This document shows positions 34,308-47,231 of a DNA stretch of 64,000 bases, piece by piece (the stretch's first letter is position 1; the number at the start of each line of letters is the position of its first letter). The position numbers and the translations under genes are program-made. The stretch covers positions 62,001-126,000 of the forward strand of contig NZ_SMTF01000008.1 in the NCBI RefSeq assembly GCF_004357985.1, written 5' to 3'. This DNA comes from Luteimonas aestuarii (GTDB lineage Bacteria; Pseudomonadota; Gammaproteobacteria; Xanthomonadales; Xanthomonadaceae). Under the pieces are notes generated by a model. The model did no database searches. It saw nothing but the letters and a program-made list of their open reading frames with translations, and was not told where the DNA came from.

Positions 34308-36584
34308 TCACACCGTCGCCGGCAGCAGTTTTTCCGGTTCAGGGATGGCTTCGACGAGCAACTGATCGTCGCGCACGTCCACGTTGACCCGGCCCCCGTC
34401 GACCAGCTTGCCGAACAGCAGTTCGTCCGCCAGCGGGCGCTTGATCTTGTCCTGGATCACCCGGGCCATCGGCCGTGCACCCATCAGCGGGTCGAAACCA
34501 TGCTGCGCCAGCCAGTCGCGCGCGGCCGGCGTGGCCGACAGCGTCACGTGCTTGTCGTGCAGCTGCGCTTCCAGCTCGATCAGGAACTTGTCCACCACGC
34601 GCAGGATGTGGTCCATGCCCAGCGCCTGGAACTGCACGATGGCATCGAGCCGGTTGCGGAACTCCGGCGTGAAGCCCTTGCGGATCACTTCCATCGCATC
34701 GGTGCTGTGGTCCTGGCGGGTGAAGCCGATCGACCGCCGCGCCGCCTGCGCCGCACCTGCATTGGTGGTCATCACCACGATGACGTTCCTGAAATTCGCC
34801 TCGCGGCCGTTGGTGTCGGTCAGCACGCCGCGGTCCATGACCTGCAACAGGATGTTGAAGATGTCCGGGTGCGCCTTTTCCACCTCGTCCAGCAGCAACA
34901 CGCAGTGCGGCGTCTTGACGATCTTCTCGGTCAGCAGGCCGCCCTGGTCGAAGCCGACGTAGCCGGGGGGCGCGCCGATCAGGCGCGAAACCGAATGCGG
35001 CTCCATGTACTCGGACATGTCGAAGCGGACCAGCTCGATGCCGAGCTGCAGCGCGAGCTGCCGGGTTACTTCGGTCTTGCCGACGCCGGTGGGCCCCGCG
35101 AACAGGAAATTGCCGATCGGCTTGTCGGGGTTGGCGAGGCCGGAGCGTGCCAGTTTGATCGCCGAGGTCAGTGTCTCGATCGCCGGGTCCTGCCCGAAGA
35201 TGACCATCTTGAGGTTGCGCTCCAGATGCTCGAGCACGTCCTTGTCGGAGGCGCTGACCTGCTTGGCCGGGATGCGCGCCATCTTGGCGACGATGGTCTC
35301 CACCTCTTCCACGTCGATCATTGCCTTGCGCAGGTTTTCCGGCAGCAGCCGCTGGCGCGCGCCGGCCTCGTCGATCACGTCGATGGCCTTGTCCGGCAGC
35401 AGCCGGTCGGCGATGTGCTTGACCGACAGGTCCACTGCGGCCTGCAGCGCCTCGTCGGCGTAGCTGACCGCATGGTGGGCCTCGTACTTGGGCTTGAGAC
35501 CCTGCAGGATCTCGTAGGTCTCGCCCACGGTGGGCTCGACGATGTCGATCTTCTGGAAGCGCCGCGCCAGCGCACGGTCCTTCTCGAAGATGCCGCGGTA
35601 TTCCTGGAACGTGGTGGACCCGATGCAGCGCAGCTCGCCCGACGCCAGCGCGGGCTTGATCAGGTTGGAGGCATCCATCGTGCCGCCGCTGGCCGAGCCG
35701 GCGCCGATGATGGTGTGGATCTCGTCGATGAACAGGATCGCGCCGGGGTGCTTCTTCACCGCGGTCAGCACGGCCTTGAGCCGCTTCTCGAAATCGCCGC
35801 GGTATTTGGTACCGGCGACCAGCGCGCCCAGGTCCAGCGAATAGATGGTGGCGTCGGCCAGTACCTCGGGCACCTCGCCGTCGACGATGCGCTTGGCCAG
35901 GCCTTCGGCGATGGCGGTCTTGCCCACGCCGGCCTCGCCGACGTAGAGCGGATTGTTCTTGCGACGGCGGCACAGCACCTGGATGGTGCGTTCGATCTCC
36001 TCGGCGCGGCCCACCAGTGGATCGATCCTGCCTTCCAGCGCCATCGCATTGAGGTTGCTGGCGAACTCGTCCAGCGCATCGCCCTTGGCCTCGCCCTCGC
36101 CACCTTCCTTGCCGGAGGGCTCGTCGTGGCCGTGCTCCGCCTCGTCCTGGCCGGTCTTGGCGATGCCGTGCGACAGGTAGTTGACGACGTCGAGCCGGGT
36201 CACGTCCTGCTGGTTGAGGAAATAGACCGCGTGCGAGTCCTTCTCGCCGAAGATGGCGACCAGCACGTTGGCGCCGGTCACTTCCTTCTTGCCCGAGGAC
36301 TGCACGTGGTAGACGGCGCGCTGCAGCACGCGCTGGAAGCCGAGGGTGGGCTGGGTGTCGCGAGTATCGTCATCGGCCAGCTTGGATACCGAGGCCAGGA
36401 TGGCCTGTTCCAGGTCGGTACGCAGCCGTTCGAAATCGGCGCCGGTCGCCTTCAGCACGACCTCCGCGGACGGGTTGTCGAGCAGCGACAGCAGCAGGTG
36501 TTCGACCGTCATGTACTCGTCACGCGCCTCGCGGGCGCGCTTGTAGCACTGGCCGATGGTGTATTCGAGGTCCTTGCTGAACAT
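34308..36584 (-). CDS. clpA: ATP-dependent Clp protease ATPase subunit ClpA
   Basis: 758-residue Hsp100 unfoldase feeding ClpP. N-domain (YTIGQCYKRAREARDEYMTVEHLLL), AAA module 1 with GEAGVGKTAIAEGLA, a module 2 with GPTGVGKTEVTRQLA and LLLDEVEKAHPDIFN, and the ClpP-binding region. The length fits ClpA (758 in E. coli). It is directly downstream of clpS, its adaptor, on the same strand. Confidence 0.97.
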   Translation of the reverse strand: MFSKDLEYTIGQCYKRAREARDEYMTVEHLLLSLLDNPSAEVVLKATGADFERLRTDLEQAILASVSKLADDDTRDTQPTLGFQRVLQRAVYHVQSSGKKEVTGANVLVAIFGEKDSHAVYFLNQQDVTRLDVVNYLSHGIAKTGQDEAEHGHDEPSGKEGGEGEAKGDALDEFASNLNAMALEGRIDPLVGRAEEIERTIQVLCRRRKNNPLYVGEAGVGKTAIAEGLAKRIVDGEVPEVLADATIYSLDLGALVAGTKYRGDFEKRLKAVLTAVKKHPGAILFIDEIHTIIGAGSASGGTMDASNLIKPALASGELRCIGSTTFQEYRGIFEKDRALARRFQKIDIVEPTVGETYEILQGLKPKYEAHHAVSYADEALQAAVDLSVKHIADRLLPDKAIDVIDEAGARQRLLPENLRKAMIDVEEVETIVAKMARIPAKQVSASDKDVLEHLERNLKMVIFGQDPAIETLTSAIKLARSGLANPDKPIGNFLFAGPTGVGKTEVTRQLALQLGIELVRFDMSEYMEPHSVSRLIGAPPGYVGFDQGGLLTEKIVKTPHCVLLLDEVEKAHPDIFNILLQVMDRGVLTDTNGREANFRNVIVVMTTNAGAAQAARRSIGFTRQDHSTDAMEVIRKGFTPEFRNRLDAIVQFQALGMDHILRVVDKFLIELEAQLHDKHVTLSATPAARDWLAQHGFDPLMGARPMARVIQDKIKRPLADELLFGKLVDGGRVNVDVRDDQLLVEAIPEPEKLLPATV

Positions 36585-36663
36585 GGGGAGGACGCCTCCG
36601 TGGGGATACCCGCTATCTGGGGCCGCCTGCCGGCTTTTCCATGCCTGGCCCGTCCAGCCCTTT

Positions 36664-36984
36664 TTAGGCCTTTTCCATCGTGCAAAGCAACGGGTGCTGG
36701 TTGAGGCGCGAGTATTCGTTCACCTGCGCCACCTTCGACTCGGCCACCTCGCGGCTGTAGACCCCGCAGACGCCGCGGCCACGGGTGTGGACGTGCAGCA
36801 TCACCTGGGTGGCCCGCTCGATGTCCAGCGCGAAGAACCTCACCAGCACGTCTACCACGAAATCCATCGGCGTGTAGTCGTCGTTCAGCAGCAGCACCGA
36901 ATACATGGGGGGGCGGGCCAGTTCGGGCTTGCTGGTCTCGACCACGGTGCCGTGGTCGTGGTCGGGGGCGTGCTTGCGGGTCAT
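36664..36984 (-). CDS. clpS: ClpS adaptor of ClpAP
   Basis: 106-residue N-end rule adaptor. The substrate-binding signature [21 protein letters not shown], the helix [25 protein letters not shown] and the C-terminal ends are present. It delivers N-degron substrates, made in part by Aat encoded nearby, to ClpA. It lies about 80 bp upstream of clpA. Confidence 0.97.
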   Translation of the reverse strand: MTRKHAPDHDHGTVVETSKPELARPPMYSVLLLNDDYTPMDFVVDVLVRFFALDIERATQVMLHVHTRGRGVCGVYSREVAESKVAQVNEYSRLNQHPLLCTMEKA

Positions 36985-37076
36985 GGCGCGATTATACGAA
37001 CCCGCCCGCCGCCGCGGCGTGGACGCTACGGCCGCATCCGCGACACAATGGCCCTTCCAGCCACCGGGAAAGCCCC

Positions 37077-37562
37077 ATGCGCCCTGCCACCCGTCCGTTG
37101 TCCATCTCGTGCCTGATGCTCGCGTACGCGTTGTTCGCTCCTCCGGCGATCGCCTTCGACGCGTCGGTAGCGACGCGGCTCGACGCCCGGGGTATCCAGT
37201 ACGTCGTGGATGAGGACGGCGACTACAAGGTCACCTACAACTATTCGCAGGAGGGACGGAGCCAGCTGGTGTTCGTGTCGGGCGGGACGGAGAGCGTGGC
37301 CGGGTTCCGGGTGCGCGAGGTTTTCGCCCCGGCCGCCCGCGTGGCGGCCGATGGCATCAACGGCCCGGTTGCACTCGCGCTGCTGGCTGACAGCAGCAGC
37401 AACAAGCTGGGCGCGTGGGAGATCCGTGGCGACGTGCTGTACTTCGTGATCAAGCTGCCCGACGGGATCGATGCCGCCCAGCTCGAGGCGGCCATGGACA
37501 TCGCGGCACAGACCGCCGACGACAAGGAAATCGAGTTCAGCGGCGACCGGGACGACCTGTGA
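37077..37562 (+). CDS. hypothetical exported protein, possibly YbjN-like
   Basis: 161 residues. Signal peptide ([20 protein letters not shown]), then a fold that starts [22 protein letters not shown] with a two-layer pattern of the YbjN/type III chaperone-like group, ending in an acidic tail. The comparison is weak. The ATG at 37077 is 27 nt downstream of a GACACAATG box (37042-37050). It lies just before nudJ and could share its transcript. Confidence 0.6.
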   Translation: MRPATRPLSISCLMLAYALFAPPAIAFDASVATRLDARGIQYVVDEDGDYKVTYNYSQEGRSQLVFVSGGTESVAGFRVREVFAPAARVAADGINGPVALALLADSSSNKLGAWEIRGDVLYFVIKLPDGIDAAQLEAAMDIAAQTADDKEIEFSGDRDDL

Positions 37563-37578
37563 ACGGGAGTGACGCCCG

Positions 37579-38043
37579 ATGAGCTACCGCGAGGGGCGCT
37601 TCTGGCAGCCGGACGTGACCGTGGCGACCGTGGTGGTCCGGGAGGGCCGGGTGCTGTGCGTGGAAGAGCGCGCGCATGGCCGGGAGGTGCTGAACCAGCC
37701 TGCCGGTCATCTCGAGCCTGACGAGAGCCTGGTCGAAGCCGCGATGCGTGAAACGCTGGAGGAAACCGGCTGGCATGTCACGCTGACCGGTTTCGTCGGC
37801 ACCTACCAGTGGCGTGCGCCGGAGACCGGGCGGCACTACCTGCGCTTTGCATTTGCCGCCGAGCCGGTCCGGCACGATCCGGATCGAGCGCTCGACGAAG
37901 GCATCCTCCGCGCCGTCTGGATGACCCCCGGCGAATTGATGGATGCGCGCGACCGCCACCGCAGTCCGCTGGTCTGGCAGGCCGTATCCGACTACCTTGC
38001 CGGCAGCCGCCATCCGCTTTCGTTGCTGAACCAGGTCGCGTGA
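37579..38043 (+). CDS. nudJ: NUDIX hydrolase NudJ
   Basis: 154-residue phosphatase. The Nudix box is complete: [23 protein letters not shown]. In E. coli NudJ hydrolyses HMP-PP and nucleoside di/triphosphates and is followed by mnmA. Here too its stop overlaps the GTG of mnmA (GTGA), which supports the assignment by order and by sequence ([16 protein letters not shown]). Confidence 0.92.
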   Translation: MSYREGRFWQPDVTVATVVVREGRVLCVEERAHGREVLNQPAGHLEPDESLVEAAMRETLEETGWHVTLTGFVGTYQWRAPETGRHYLRFAFAAEPVRHDPDRALDEGILRAVWMTPGELMDARDRHRSPLVWQAVSDYLAGSRHPLSLLNQVA

Positions 38044-39158
38044 GGACGCCACGCACCATCGTCGGCATGTCGGGAGGCGTCGATTCTTCGGTCGCTGCCC
38101 TGCTGCTGCGCGATGCGGGAGAGTCGATCGCCGGCCTGTTCATGCAGAACTGGGCGGATGACGGCGATGGCGAATGCCGTGCCGAGGACGATCGCCGCGA
38201 TGCGGTGGCGGTCTCGGGGCGGTTGGGCATCCCGATCCACTTCCGCGATTTCTCCTCGGAGTACTGGAGCGGCGTGTTCGAACACTTCATCGCCGAGTAC
38301 GCAGCCGGGCGTACGCCCAACCCGGACGTGTTGTGCAATCGGGAGGTAAAGTTCAAGCATTTCCTCGATGCCGCGCGTGGACTGGGGGCCGAGCGCATCG
38401 CCACCGGCCACTACGCGCGTGTCGCATTCGACGGGAAGCGCCATCGCCTGCTGCGTGCGCGGGATGCCGGAAAGGACCAGAGCTACTTCCTGCACCAGTT
38501 GGCCCAGCGACAGCTGGCGGCGACCACGTTCCCGCTGGGCGAGCTGCAGAAGGCCGACGTGCGCGGCATGGCGCGCGCCGCTGCATTGCCGACGGCCGCG
38601 AAGAAGGACTCCACCGGCATCTGTTTCATCGGCAAGCGCGATTTCCGCACGTTCCTGTCCCGCTACCTGCCCGCCCGCAGCGGCGAAATGCGCACGCCGG
38701 ACGGCCGTCGCATCGGCGAACACCCCGGCGTGTTCTACTTCACCCTGGGCCAGCGCGAGGGCCTGAACATCGGCGGCGTGCGCGGTTTCGACGCCGCACC
38801 GTGGTACGTGGTCGGCAAGGACGTGGCGCGGAACGTGCTGGTCGTCGACCAGGGCAGTGACAGCCCGTACCTGCAGTCGCACGCGCTGTGGACCGAGTCC
38901 GCGCACTGGATCGATGGCGCCCCGCCCGCCCGCCACTTCGCCTGCACCGCCCAGACCCGTTATCGACAATCCGAGGAACCCTGCGACGTGATCGTGCAAG
39001 ACAATGGAACCCTCGCCGTCCGCTTCGGACGCGCGCAACGCGCCGTGACCCCCGGCCAGTCGCTGGTGCTGTACGACGGCGACGTGTGCCTGGGCGGCGC
39101 GGTGATCGCCGCGACCGATGCCCCGCTCGAGACGCGCCAGCGCGAGGACGCGGCATGA
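38040..39158 (+). CDS. mnmA: tRNA-specific 2-thiouridylase MnmA
   Basis: 372-residue enzyme that makes s2U34 in tRNA-Glu, -Gln and -Lys. PP-loop [15 protein letters not shown], the nucleophile cysteine in [10 protein letters not shown], the persulfide cysteine in [12 protein letters not shown] and the C-terminal beta-barrel with [15 protein letters not shown] are visible. A GTG start at 38040 is inferred from the 4-nt overlap with nudJ. The stop overlaps the hflD start by four bases. Confidence 0.95.
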   Translation: MRTPRTIVGMSGGVDSSVAALLLRDAGESIAGLFMQNWADDGDGECRAEDDRRDAVAVSGRLGIPIHFRDFSSEYWSGVFEHFIAEYAAGRTPNPDVLCNREVKFKHFLDAARGLGAERIATGHYARVAFDGKRHRLLRARDAGKDQSYFLHQLAQRQLAATTFPLGELQKADVRGMARAAALPTAAKKDSTGICFIGKRDFRTFLSRYLPARSGEMRTPDGRRIGEHPGVFYFTLGQREGLNIGGVRGFDAAPWYVVGKDVARNVLVVDQGSDSPYLQSHALWTESAHWIDGAPPARHFACTAQTRYRQSEEPCDVIVQDNGTLAVRFGRAQRAVTPGQSLVLYDGDVCLGGAVIAATDAPLETRQREDAA

Positions 39159-39754
39159 TGGAGCAACGCATCCTGGCCCTGGCCGGCGTGGTCCAGGCGC
39201 TGAAGCAGGTCCGCCGCGTCGCCGAGACCGGACAGGCCGATGCCGCGGTGCTGGCGACGGCGATGGACAGCGTGTTCCGGATCGATGCGGAATCGCCTGT
39301 CGATGTGTATGGCAGCGCCCGCGAACTCCGCCCTGGCCTGCTGCTGCTACGCGACTACTTCTCGCGACAGGGCGATGATGAGCAGCTGCCGAAGCTGGCG
39401 CTTTCGGTGCTGCAGCTCGAACGTCGCTTCGTCTCCTCCGGCGACACCGCGCAGGAAGTGCTGGACGGCATCCTCGCCACCAAACCACTGGCCGAACGCG
39501 TTGGCAGTGCACATCCCGAGGTCTATGCCGCGCTCGGCGGGCTGTATGCGGACACCGTCAGCCATCTGCGACCGAAAGTCATGGTGCAGGGCAACCCGCA
39601 TTACCTCGGGCAGGCGGACATCGTCGCCGAAATCCGGGCGGTACTGCTGGCAGCACTGCGCTCGGCGGTGCTGTGGCGGCAGCTGGGCGGCAGCCTGTGG
39701 GATTTCGGCCTGCGCCGTCGGGCGATGCTGGAGGCGATCGAGTACTGGCTCTGA
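39155..39754 (+). CDS. hflD: HflD-like lysogenisation regulator
   Basis: 199-residue all-helical protein of the HflD family, which in E. coli interacts with phage lambda [32 protein letters not shown] and [37 protein letters not shown] are typical. Its cellular role is unknown. It completes the coupled nudJ-mnmA-hflD operon, the order also found in E. coli. Confidence 0.93.
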   Translation: MMEQRILALAGVVQALKQVRRVAETGQADAAVLATAMDSVFRIDAESPVDVYGSARELRPGLLLLRDYFSRQGDDEQLPKLALSVLQLERRFVSSGDTAQEVLDGILATKPLAERVGSAHPEVYAALGGLYADTVSHLRPKVMVQGNPHYLGQADIVAEIRAVLLAALRSAVLWRQLGGSLWDFGLRRRAMLEAIEYWL

Positions 39755-39772
39755 TCGCTGCCGCGTCCTGCG

Positions 39773-40123
39773 CTACTTCGCGGCCTGCGGCGTGGCACGC
39801 AATGGCGGCGCCGACAGCAGTCCCTTCCTGCGGAACACGTATTCCACCGGCAGGGTCAGCAGCGGCGGGATCGCCGCCAGCACCGCGACCAGAAGCGCCC
39901 ACAGGGGCCAGCGCAAGCGGGCGCCGGCCACCACGGCCACCGCCACGTACAGCAGGAAGGCAGCGCCATGCAGTCGTCCGAACAACCACACGCCGACATC
40001 CGTGGTGCCGCTGACGTACTTGAGGTACATGCCCAGCAGCAGTCCTGCCCAGGTCGCCGCCTCCAGGAAGGCGACGACTGCAAATACCCGCCCGGCGGGC
40101 GACAGGGGGGTGACGGAGGTCAT
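39773..40123 (-). CDS. DUF3817 family membrane protein
   Basis: 116-residue protein with three or four membrane helices (FLEAATWAGLLLGMYLKY, GRLHGAAFLLYVAVAVVAG, LWALLVAVLAAIPPLLTLPVEY). This is the DUF3817 pattern, a YdzA-like family of unknown function. It converges with hflD and is followed by acnB on the same strand about 90 bp on. Confidence 0.85.
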   Translation of the reverse strand: MTSVTPLSPAGRVFAVVAFLEAATWAGLLLGMYLKYVSGTTDVGVWLFGRLHGAAFLLYVAVAVVAGARLRWPLWALLVAVLAAIPPLLTLPVEYVFRRKGLLSAPPLRATPQAAK

Positions 40124-40214
40124 GCCGTTGCCCGCCCGGGAATGCGAACAGGCATGGCATGCAGGGGCACTCCGTGGAGGGTGCAGGGTCGCCCGCGACG
40201 CGACGGGAGGCTGA

Positions 40215-42806
40215 TCACGCTGCGACCTTGCCCGCCGTCTCCCGGTACTCCTCGATCTGGTCGAAGTTCATGTAGCGGTAGATCTCGGCGCCCTGGTCGT
40301 TGATCACGCCGATGTCGGCCATGTATTCATCCCTGGTCGGGATGCGGCCCAGGCGTGAGCAGATGGCGGCCAGCTCCGCCGAGCCGAGGAACACGTTTGA
40401 GTTGCGGCCGAGGCGGTTGGGGAAGTTGCGCGTCGACGTCGAGAACACGGTGGCGCCTTCGCGCACCTGCGCCTGGTTGCCCATGCACAGCGAGCAGCCG
40501 GGCATCTCCATGCGCGCACCGGCGGTGCCGAAGGTGCCGTACACGCCTTCCTTGGTGAGCTCGGACGCATCCATCTTGGTCGGCGGCGCCACCCACAGGC
40601 GCGTGGGAATGTCGCGCTTGCCTTCCAGCAGCTTGGCGGCGGCACGGAAGTGGCCGATGTTGGTCATGCACGAACCGATGAACACTTCGTCGATCACGGT
40701 GCCGGCGACGTCCGAGAGCGTCTTCACGTCATCCGGATCGTTCGGGCAGGCCAGCAGCGGCTCGTGCACGTCGGCCAGGTCGATCTCGATGACGGCGGCG
40801 TACTCGGCGTCGGCATCGGGTTCCAGCAACTGCGGATCGGCCAGCCACGCTTCCATCTTCGCGATTCGACGCGCCAGCGAGCGCGGGTCGGCGTAGCCTT
40901 CCGCGATCATCCACTTCAGCAGCGTGATGTTGCTGGTCAGGTATTCGATGATCGGCTCCTTGTTGAGCCGTACGGTGCAGCCGGCCGCCGAACGCTCGGC
41001 CGAGGCATCGGACAGTTCGAACGCCTGCTCCACCTTCAGGTCCGGCAGGCCTTCGATCTCGAGGATGCGGCCGGAGAAGATGTTCTTCTTGCCCTGCTTG
41101 GCGACGGTCAGCAGGCCGTTCCGGATGGCGTAGTACGGGATGGCGTTGACCAGGTCGCGGAGCGTCACGCCCGGCTGCATGTCACCCTTGAAGCGCACCA
41201 GCACCGATTCGGGCATGTCCAGCGGCATCACGCCGGTGGCGGCGGCGAACGCAACCAGGCCGGAACCGGCCGGGAACGAGATGCCCACCGGGAAACGGGT
41301 GTGCGAATCGCCGCCGGTGCCGACGGTGTCGGGCAGCAACATGCGGTTGAGCCAGCTGTGGATCACGCCGTCGCCCGGACGCAGCGAGATGCCACCGCGG
41401 GTCGAGATGAACTCGGGCAGCGTGTGATGCGTCTTCACGTCCACCGGCTTCGGGTAGGCAGCGGTGTGGCAGAACGACTGCATCACGAGGTCGGCGCTGA
41501 AGCCGAGGCACGCCAGGTCCTTCAGTTCGTCGCGGGTCATCGGCCCCGTGGTGTCCTGCGAACCCACCGAGGTCATCGTCGGTTCGCAGTAGGTGCCCGG
41601 GCGCACGCCCTGCCCTTCGGGCAGGCCGCAGGCGCGGCCCACCATCTTCTGCGCCAGCGAGAACCCCTTGCCGCTGTCGGCGGGCTGTTGCGGCTGGCGG
41701 AACAGTTCGGTCGGCGGCAGCTTCAGTGCCTCGCGCGCCTTGGCGGTCAGGCCGCGGCCGATGATCAGCGGGATGCGGCCACCGGCGCGCACTTCGTCGA
41801 ACAGCACCTCGGACTTGACCTGGAACTCGGCGATCACAGTGCCGTCCTTCAGCGCCTTGCCGTCGTAGGGGCGCAGTTCGACCACGTCGCCGTGGTTCAT
41901 TTGCGACACATCGAGTTCGATCGGCAGCGCGCCGGCGTCTTCCATCGTGTTGTAGAAGATCGGGGCGATCTTGCTGCCCAGGCAGACGCCGCCGAAGCGC
42001 TTGTTGGGGATGTACGGGATGTTCTGGCCGGTGAACCACAGCACGCTGTTGGTCGCCGACTTGCGCGAGGAACCGGTGCCGACCACGTCGCCGACATAGG
42101 CCACCAGATGACCCTTGTCCTTGAGCGCGAGGATCTCGGCGACCGGCCCCCGCTTGCCGTCTTCCTCCGGCACGAACGGCGCATCGGGGCGCTTGTTCTT
42201 CAGCATCGCCAGCGCATGCAACGGGATGTCCGGGCGCGTGGTGGCGTCGGGCGCCGGCGACAGGTCGTCGGTATTGGTTTCGCCCGGGACCTTGAACACG
42301 GTGATGGTCAGCGACTCCGGCACTTCGGGCTTGCTGGTGAACCATTCGGCGTCGGCCCAGCTCTGCAGCACCGCCTTGGCGTTGGCGTTGCCGGCCTCGG
42401 CCTTCTCCTGCACGTCGTGGAAGGCATCGAACACCAGCAGCGTGTGCTTCAGTCCTTCGGCGGCGGTGGCGCCGAGTTCGGCGTTGTCCAGCAGTTCGAC
42501 CAGCGGGTGGATGTTGTAGCCGCCCAGCATGGTGCCCAGCAGTTCGGTGGCGCGCCTGGCGCTGATCAGCGGCGTCGTTTCCGTGCCGAACGCAATGGCG
42601 GCCAGGTAGGACGCCTTGACCTTGGCCGCGTCGTCCACGCCTGCCGGGACGCGATTCGTCAGCAGATCGACGAGGAAGTCTTCCTCGCCCGCAGGCGGCG
42701 CCTTGACCAGCTCGACCAGTTCGGCGGTCTGCTGCGCGCTGAGCGGCAGCGGCGGGATGCCGAGGGCGGCGCGTTCGGCGGCGTGTTGGCGGTAGGCGTC
42801 CAGCAT
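40215..42806 (-). CDS. acnB: aconitate hydratase B
   Basis: 863-residue [4Fe-4S] enzyme interconverting citrate and isocitrate in the TCA cycle. Domain order is that of AcnB, with the HEAT-like N-terminal domain ([16 protein letters not shown]), the swivel domain, and the cluster-binding domain with [16 protein letters not shown] and [14 protein letters not shown]. It lies upstream of the toxin pair and the second aconitase gene acnA. Confidence 0.97.
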   Translation of the reverse strand: MLDAYRQHAAERAALGIPPLPLSAQQTAELVELVKAPPAGEEDFLVDLLTNRVPAGVDDAAKVKASYLAAIAFGTETTPLISARRATELLGTMLGGYNIHPLVELLDNAELGATAAEGLKHTLLVFDAFHDVQEKAEAGNANAKAVLQSWADAEWFTSKPEVPESLTITVFKVPGETNTDDLSPAPDATTRPDIPLHALAMLKNKRPDAPFVPEEDGKRGPVAEILALKDKGHLVAYVGDVVGTGSSRKSATNSVLWFTGQNIPYIPNKRFGGVCLGSKIAPIFYNTMEDAGALPIELDVSQMNHGDVVELRPYDGKALKDGTVIAEFQVKSEVLFDEVRAGGRIPLIIGRGLTAKAREALKLPPTELFRQPQQPADSGKGFSLAQKMVGRACGLPEGQGVRPGTYCEPTMTSVGSQDTTGPMTRDELKDLACLGFSADLVMQSFCHTAAYPKPVDVKTHHTLPEFISTRGGISLRPGDGVIHSWLNRMLLPDTVGTGGDSHTRFPVGISFPAGSGLVAFAAATGVMPLDMPESVLVRFKGDMQPGVTLRDLVNAIPYYAIRNGLLTVAKQGKKNIFSGRILEIEGLPDLKVEQAFELSDASAERSAAGCTVRLNKEPIIEYLTSNITLLKWMIAEGYADPRSLARRIAKMEAWLADPQLLEPDADAEYAAVIEIDLADVHEPLLACPNDPDDVKTLSDVAGTVIDEVFIGSCMTNIGHFRAAAKLLEGKRDIPTRLWVAPPTKMDASELTKEGVYGTFGTAGARMEMPGCSLCMGNQAQVREGATVFSTSTRNFPNRLGRNSNVFLGSAELAAICSRLGRIPTRDEYMADIGVINDQGAEIYRYMNFDQIEEYRETAGKVAA

Positions 42807-42837
42807 GGTGTGTCTCCGGAAAAGTGGGGAAAACGGT

Positions 42838-43236
42838 TCAGGCCTTGGGCTGGATCAGCTTCAGGCCCTTGAAGTAATCGCGATGGAAGGTGGTGTCGAA
42901 GGTGACCAGGCCGTCGCACTGCAACAGCGCATGCGCACCGACCAGGAAGTCCGCGAGGGGCCGCGCATCGCCGCCGCGCTGGCGCTGGCGACGCAGCATT
43001 TCGCCCGCGCGCAATGCCGACTTGGATTCGACTGCGCTGAAGTGCACGCCCATCTCTTCCAGCGCCGCCAAGGCGTCGGCGCCGTTGCGCAGCGCCGCAC
43101 TGACCTGCGCCAGCGCCGCATCGCTGACCACCACCCGGCCGCTGCCCAGGCACTGGCGCAGGCTGGCCTCGACCGCGTCGGCACGGTCGCCATCGGTCAA
43201 CAGCTCCACCAGCACCGGGGCATCGACGGCAATCAT
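42838..43236 (-). CDS. PIN-domain (VapC-like) toxin
   Basis: 132-residue PIN-fold ribonuclease. The acidic active-site residues are recognisable: D5 in [12 protein letters not shown], a central E in [10 protein letters not shown] in [16 protein letters not shown] and the late D in [11 protein letters not shown]. Its ATG overlaps the stop of the antitoxin gene (ATGA). It should cleave tRNA or rRNA when released from the antitoxin. Confidence 0.88.
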   Translation of the reverse strand: MIAVDAPVLVELLTDGDRADAVEASLRQCLGSGRVVVSDAALAQVSAALRNGADALAALEEMGVHFSAVESKSALRAGEMLRRQRQRGGDARPLADFLVGAHALLQCDGLVTFDTTFHRDYFKGLKLIQPKA

Positions 43237-43436
43237 TCGGCGGAGTCGCCCCGGCTGCCCGCATCGAGCGCGAACTTGCCGCGCACGCGGGAGATGGCGT
43301 CGTCCACGCTCTTGCGCAGCACGATGCGGCTGCCGTCCAGCTCAACCTTCAGCACGCTGCCCTTGGTCAGGCCCAGTGCATCGCGCACGGCCTTGGGCAG
43401 GGTGATCTGGCCACGTTCGGCGACGGTGGCTTCCAC
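43233..43436 (-). CDS. AbrB/MazE-like antitoxin
   Basis: 67-residue antitoxin with a swapped-hairpin AbrB DNA-binding domain: [19 protein letters not shown] and [13 protein letters not shown]-terminal tail would bind the PIN toxin. The upstream region on its strand has a TATAAT -10 hexamer near 43470 and short repeats, presumably an autoregulated promoter. Confidence 0.88.
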   Translation of the reverse strand: MEATVAERGQITLPKAVRDALGLTKGSVLKVELDGSRIVLRKSVDDAISRVRGKFALDAGSRGDSAE

Positions 43437-43594
43437 GGGCGGCCTCCACGGGCATCAGGTATGCACGAATTATACATACTTCGAATGCCATACTCACGCC
43501 TGCGCATACCGGCAAGGCGCAACCGTCCCGTTGCCTGCCCGACGTAGACTGGGACGTCCCGCTGCCAGCCCACGATCACCAGGAGCCCGCCGCC

Positions 43595-46372
<2,778 letters not shown>

Positions 46373-46462
46373 CGCTGGTTCGGGCGTAAGGCCGGCCCGC
46401 TGCAGCGCAGCGGGCGTTCGGTACCACTGCGCGGCAATGCCGCGCGAGCAGCGGTACCTCAC

Positions 46463-46567
46463 CCGCCACGGTGGTCTCCTTCACTACGTGCTCCGACAGT
46501 TGGCCGCGAAAGAAACATCCTGACGCTGGCTCGGGCGGAAGGCCGGCCCGCTGCAGCGCAGCGGGCG
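46463..46567 (+). repeat. 105-bp direct repeat, copy 2 (acnA 3' fragment)
   Basis: Second copy of the acnA tail, stop codon and hairpin. It keeps the reading frame of the acnA C-terminal peptide [18 protein letters not shown] but has no upstream coding part, so it is a non-functional fragment. Confidence 0.95.
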
Positions 46568-46645
46568 ATCGGCAGCGCCAAGGGGCCAACATCGCCCAGT
46601 CTCGGAGCAGGAGTTCGATGCGGTGACATCTTGCCGCGCTCCAAT

Positions 46646-47089
46646 TCAGAGGCGCGGCGTCCATTTGGCGTGGTACAGCACCCACTCGCCACTGTCCTCG
46701 CGCCACGCCGTTTCTACATCGTATGCCTGCACGCGTTGCGGCAGCAGACCCTCGTCCCCGCCGGTGGTCAACGCATGGAACCTCACCGTCGCGTTGGCAG
46801 GCGGCTGCAGCTGCACGTCCATCGGTCCGAAGGTAACGCCGATGCTGCGGTAGCGCGACATGAGCATCGAGGCGAGCGCCCTCGCCTGCCTCCCATCAAG
46901 ACCATCGTTGCCCACGAAATCGTCCGCAAGCAAATGCTGCATTGCGGCAACTTCACGTGACTCGATCGCGGCATGCAGCTCTGCCGCGCGTTCGCGCAAC
47001 CGCTCCTCGGGATCGGACCGCGCACATGCGGTGCCTGCCAACAACAGCAGGACGGCAAGCCCTGTTTTCCATCCTGCGCAGTACAGCAT
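46646..47089 (-). CDS. NTF2-like exported or lipoprotein-like protein
   Basis: 147 residues. N-terminal hydrophobic signal ending in LLLLAGTAC, where the cysteine could be a lipidation site, though -3 is not the usual Leu. The mature part resembles NTF2-like/DUF4440 proteins (ERLRERAAELHAAIESREVAAM then an antiparallel sheet). No enzymatic residue can be named. The ATG at 47089 places the signal at the N-terminus. It is divergent from rpfB. Confidence 0.65.
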   Translation of the reverse strand: MLYCAGWKTGLAVLLLLAGTACARSDPEERLRERAAELHAAIESREVAAMQHLLADDFVGNDGLDGRQARALASMLMSRYRSIGVTFGPMDVQLQPPANATVRFHALTTGGDEGLLPQRVQAYDVETAWREDSGEWVLYHAKWTPRL

Positions 47090-47231
47090 TGCGTGTGCTC
47101 CGGTGCGGGTGATCGCCAACGCCTGGCGTGGATTGGCGCGCCTTGCCAGCCTTGGGGGGCTATGCTCCAATCCATACCAGACGGTATCGCGCAAAAGAAT
47201 ACCGGCAACCATTCGTACTGGGAGGCAATGG

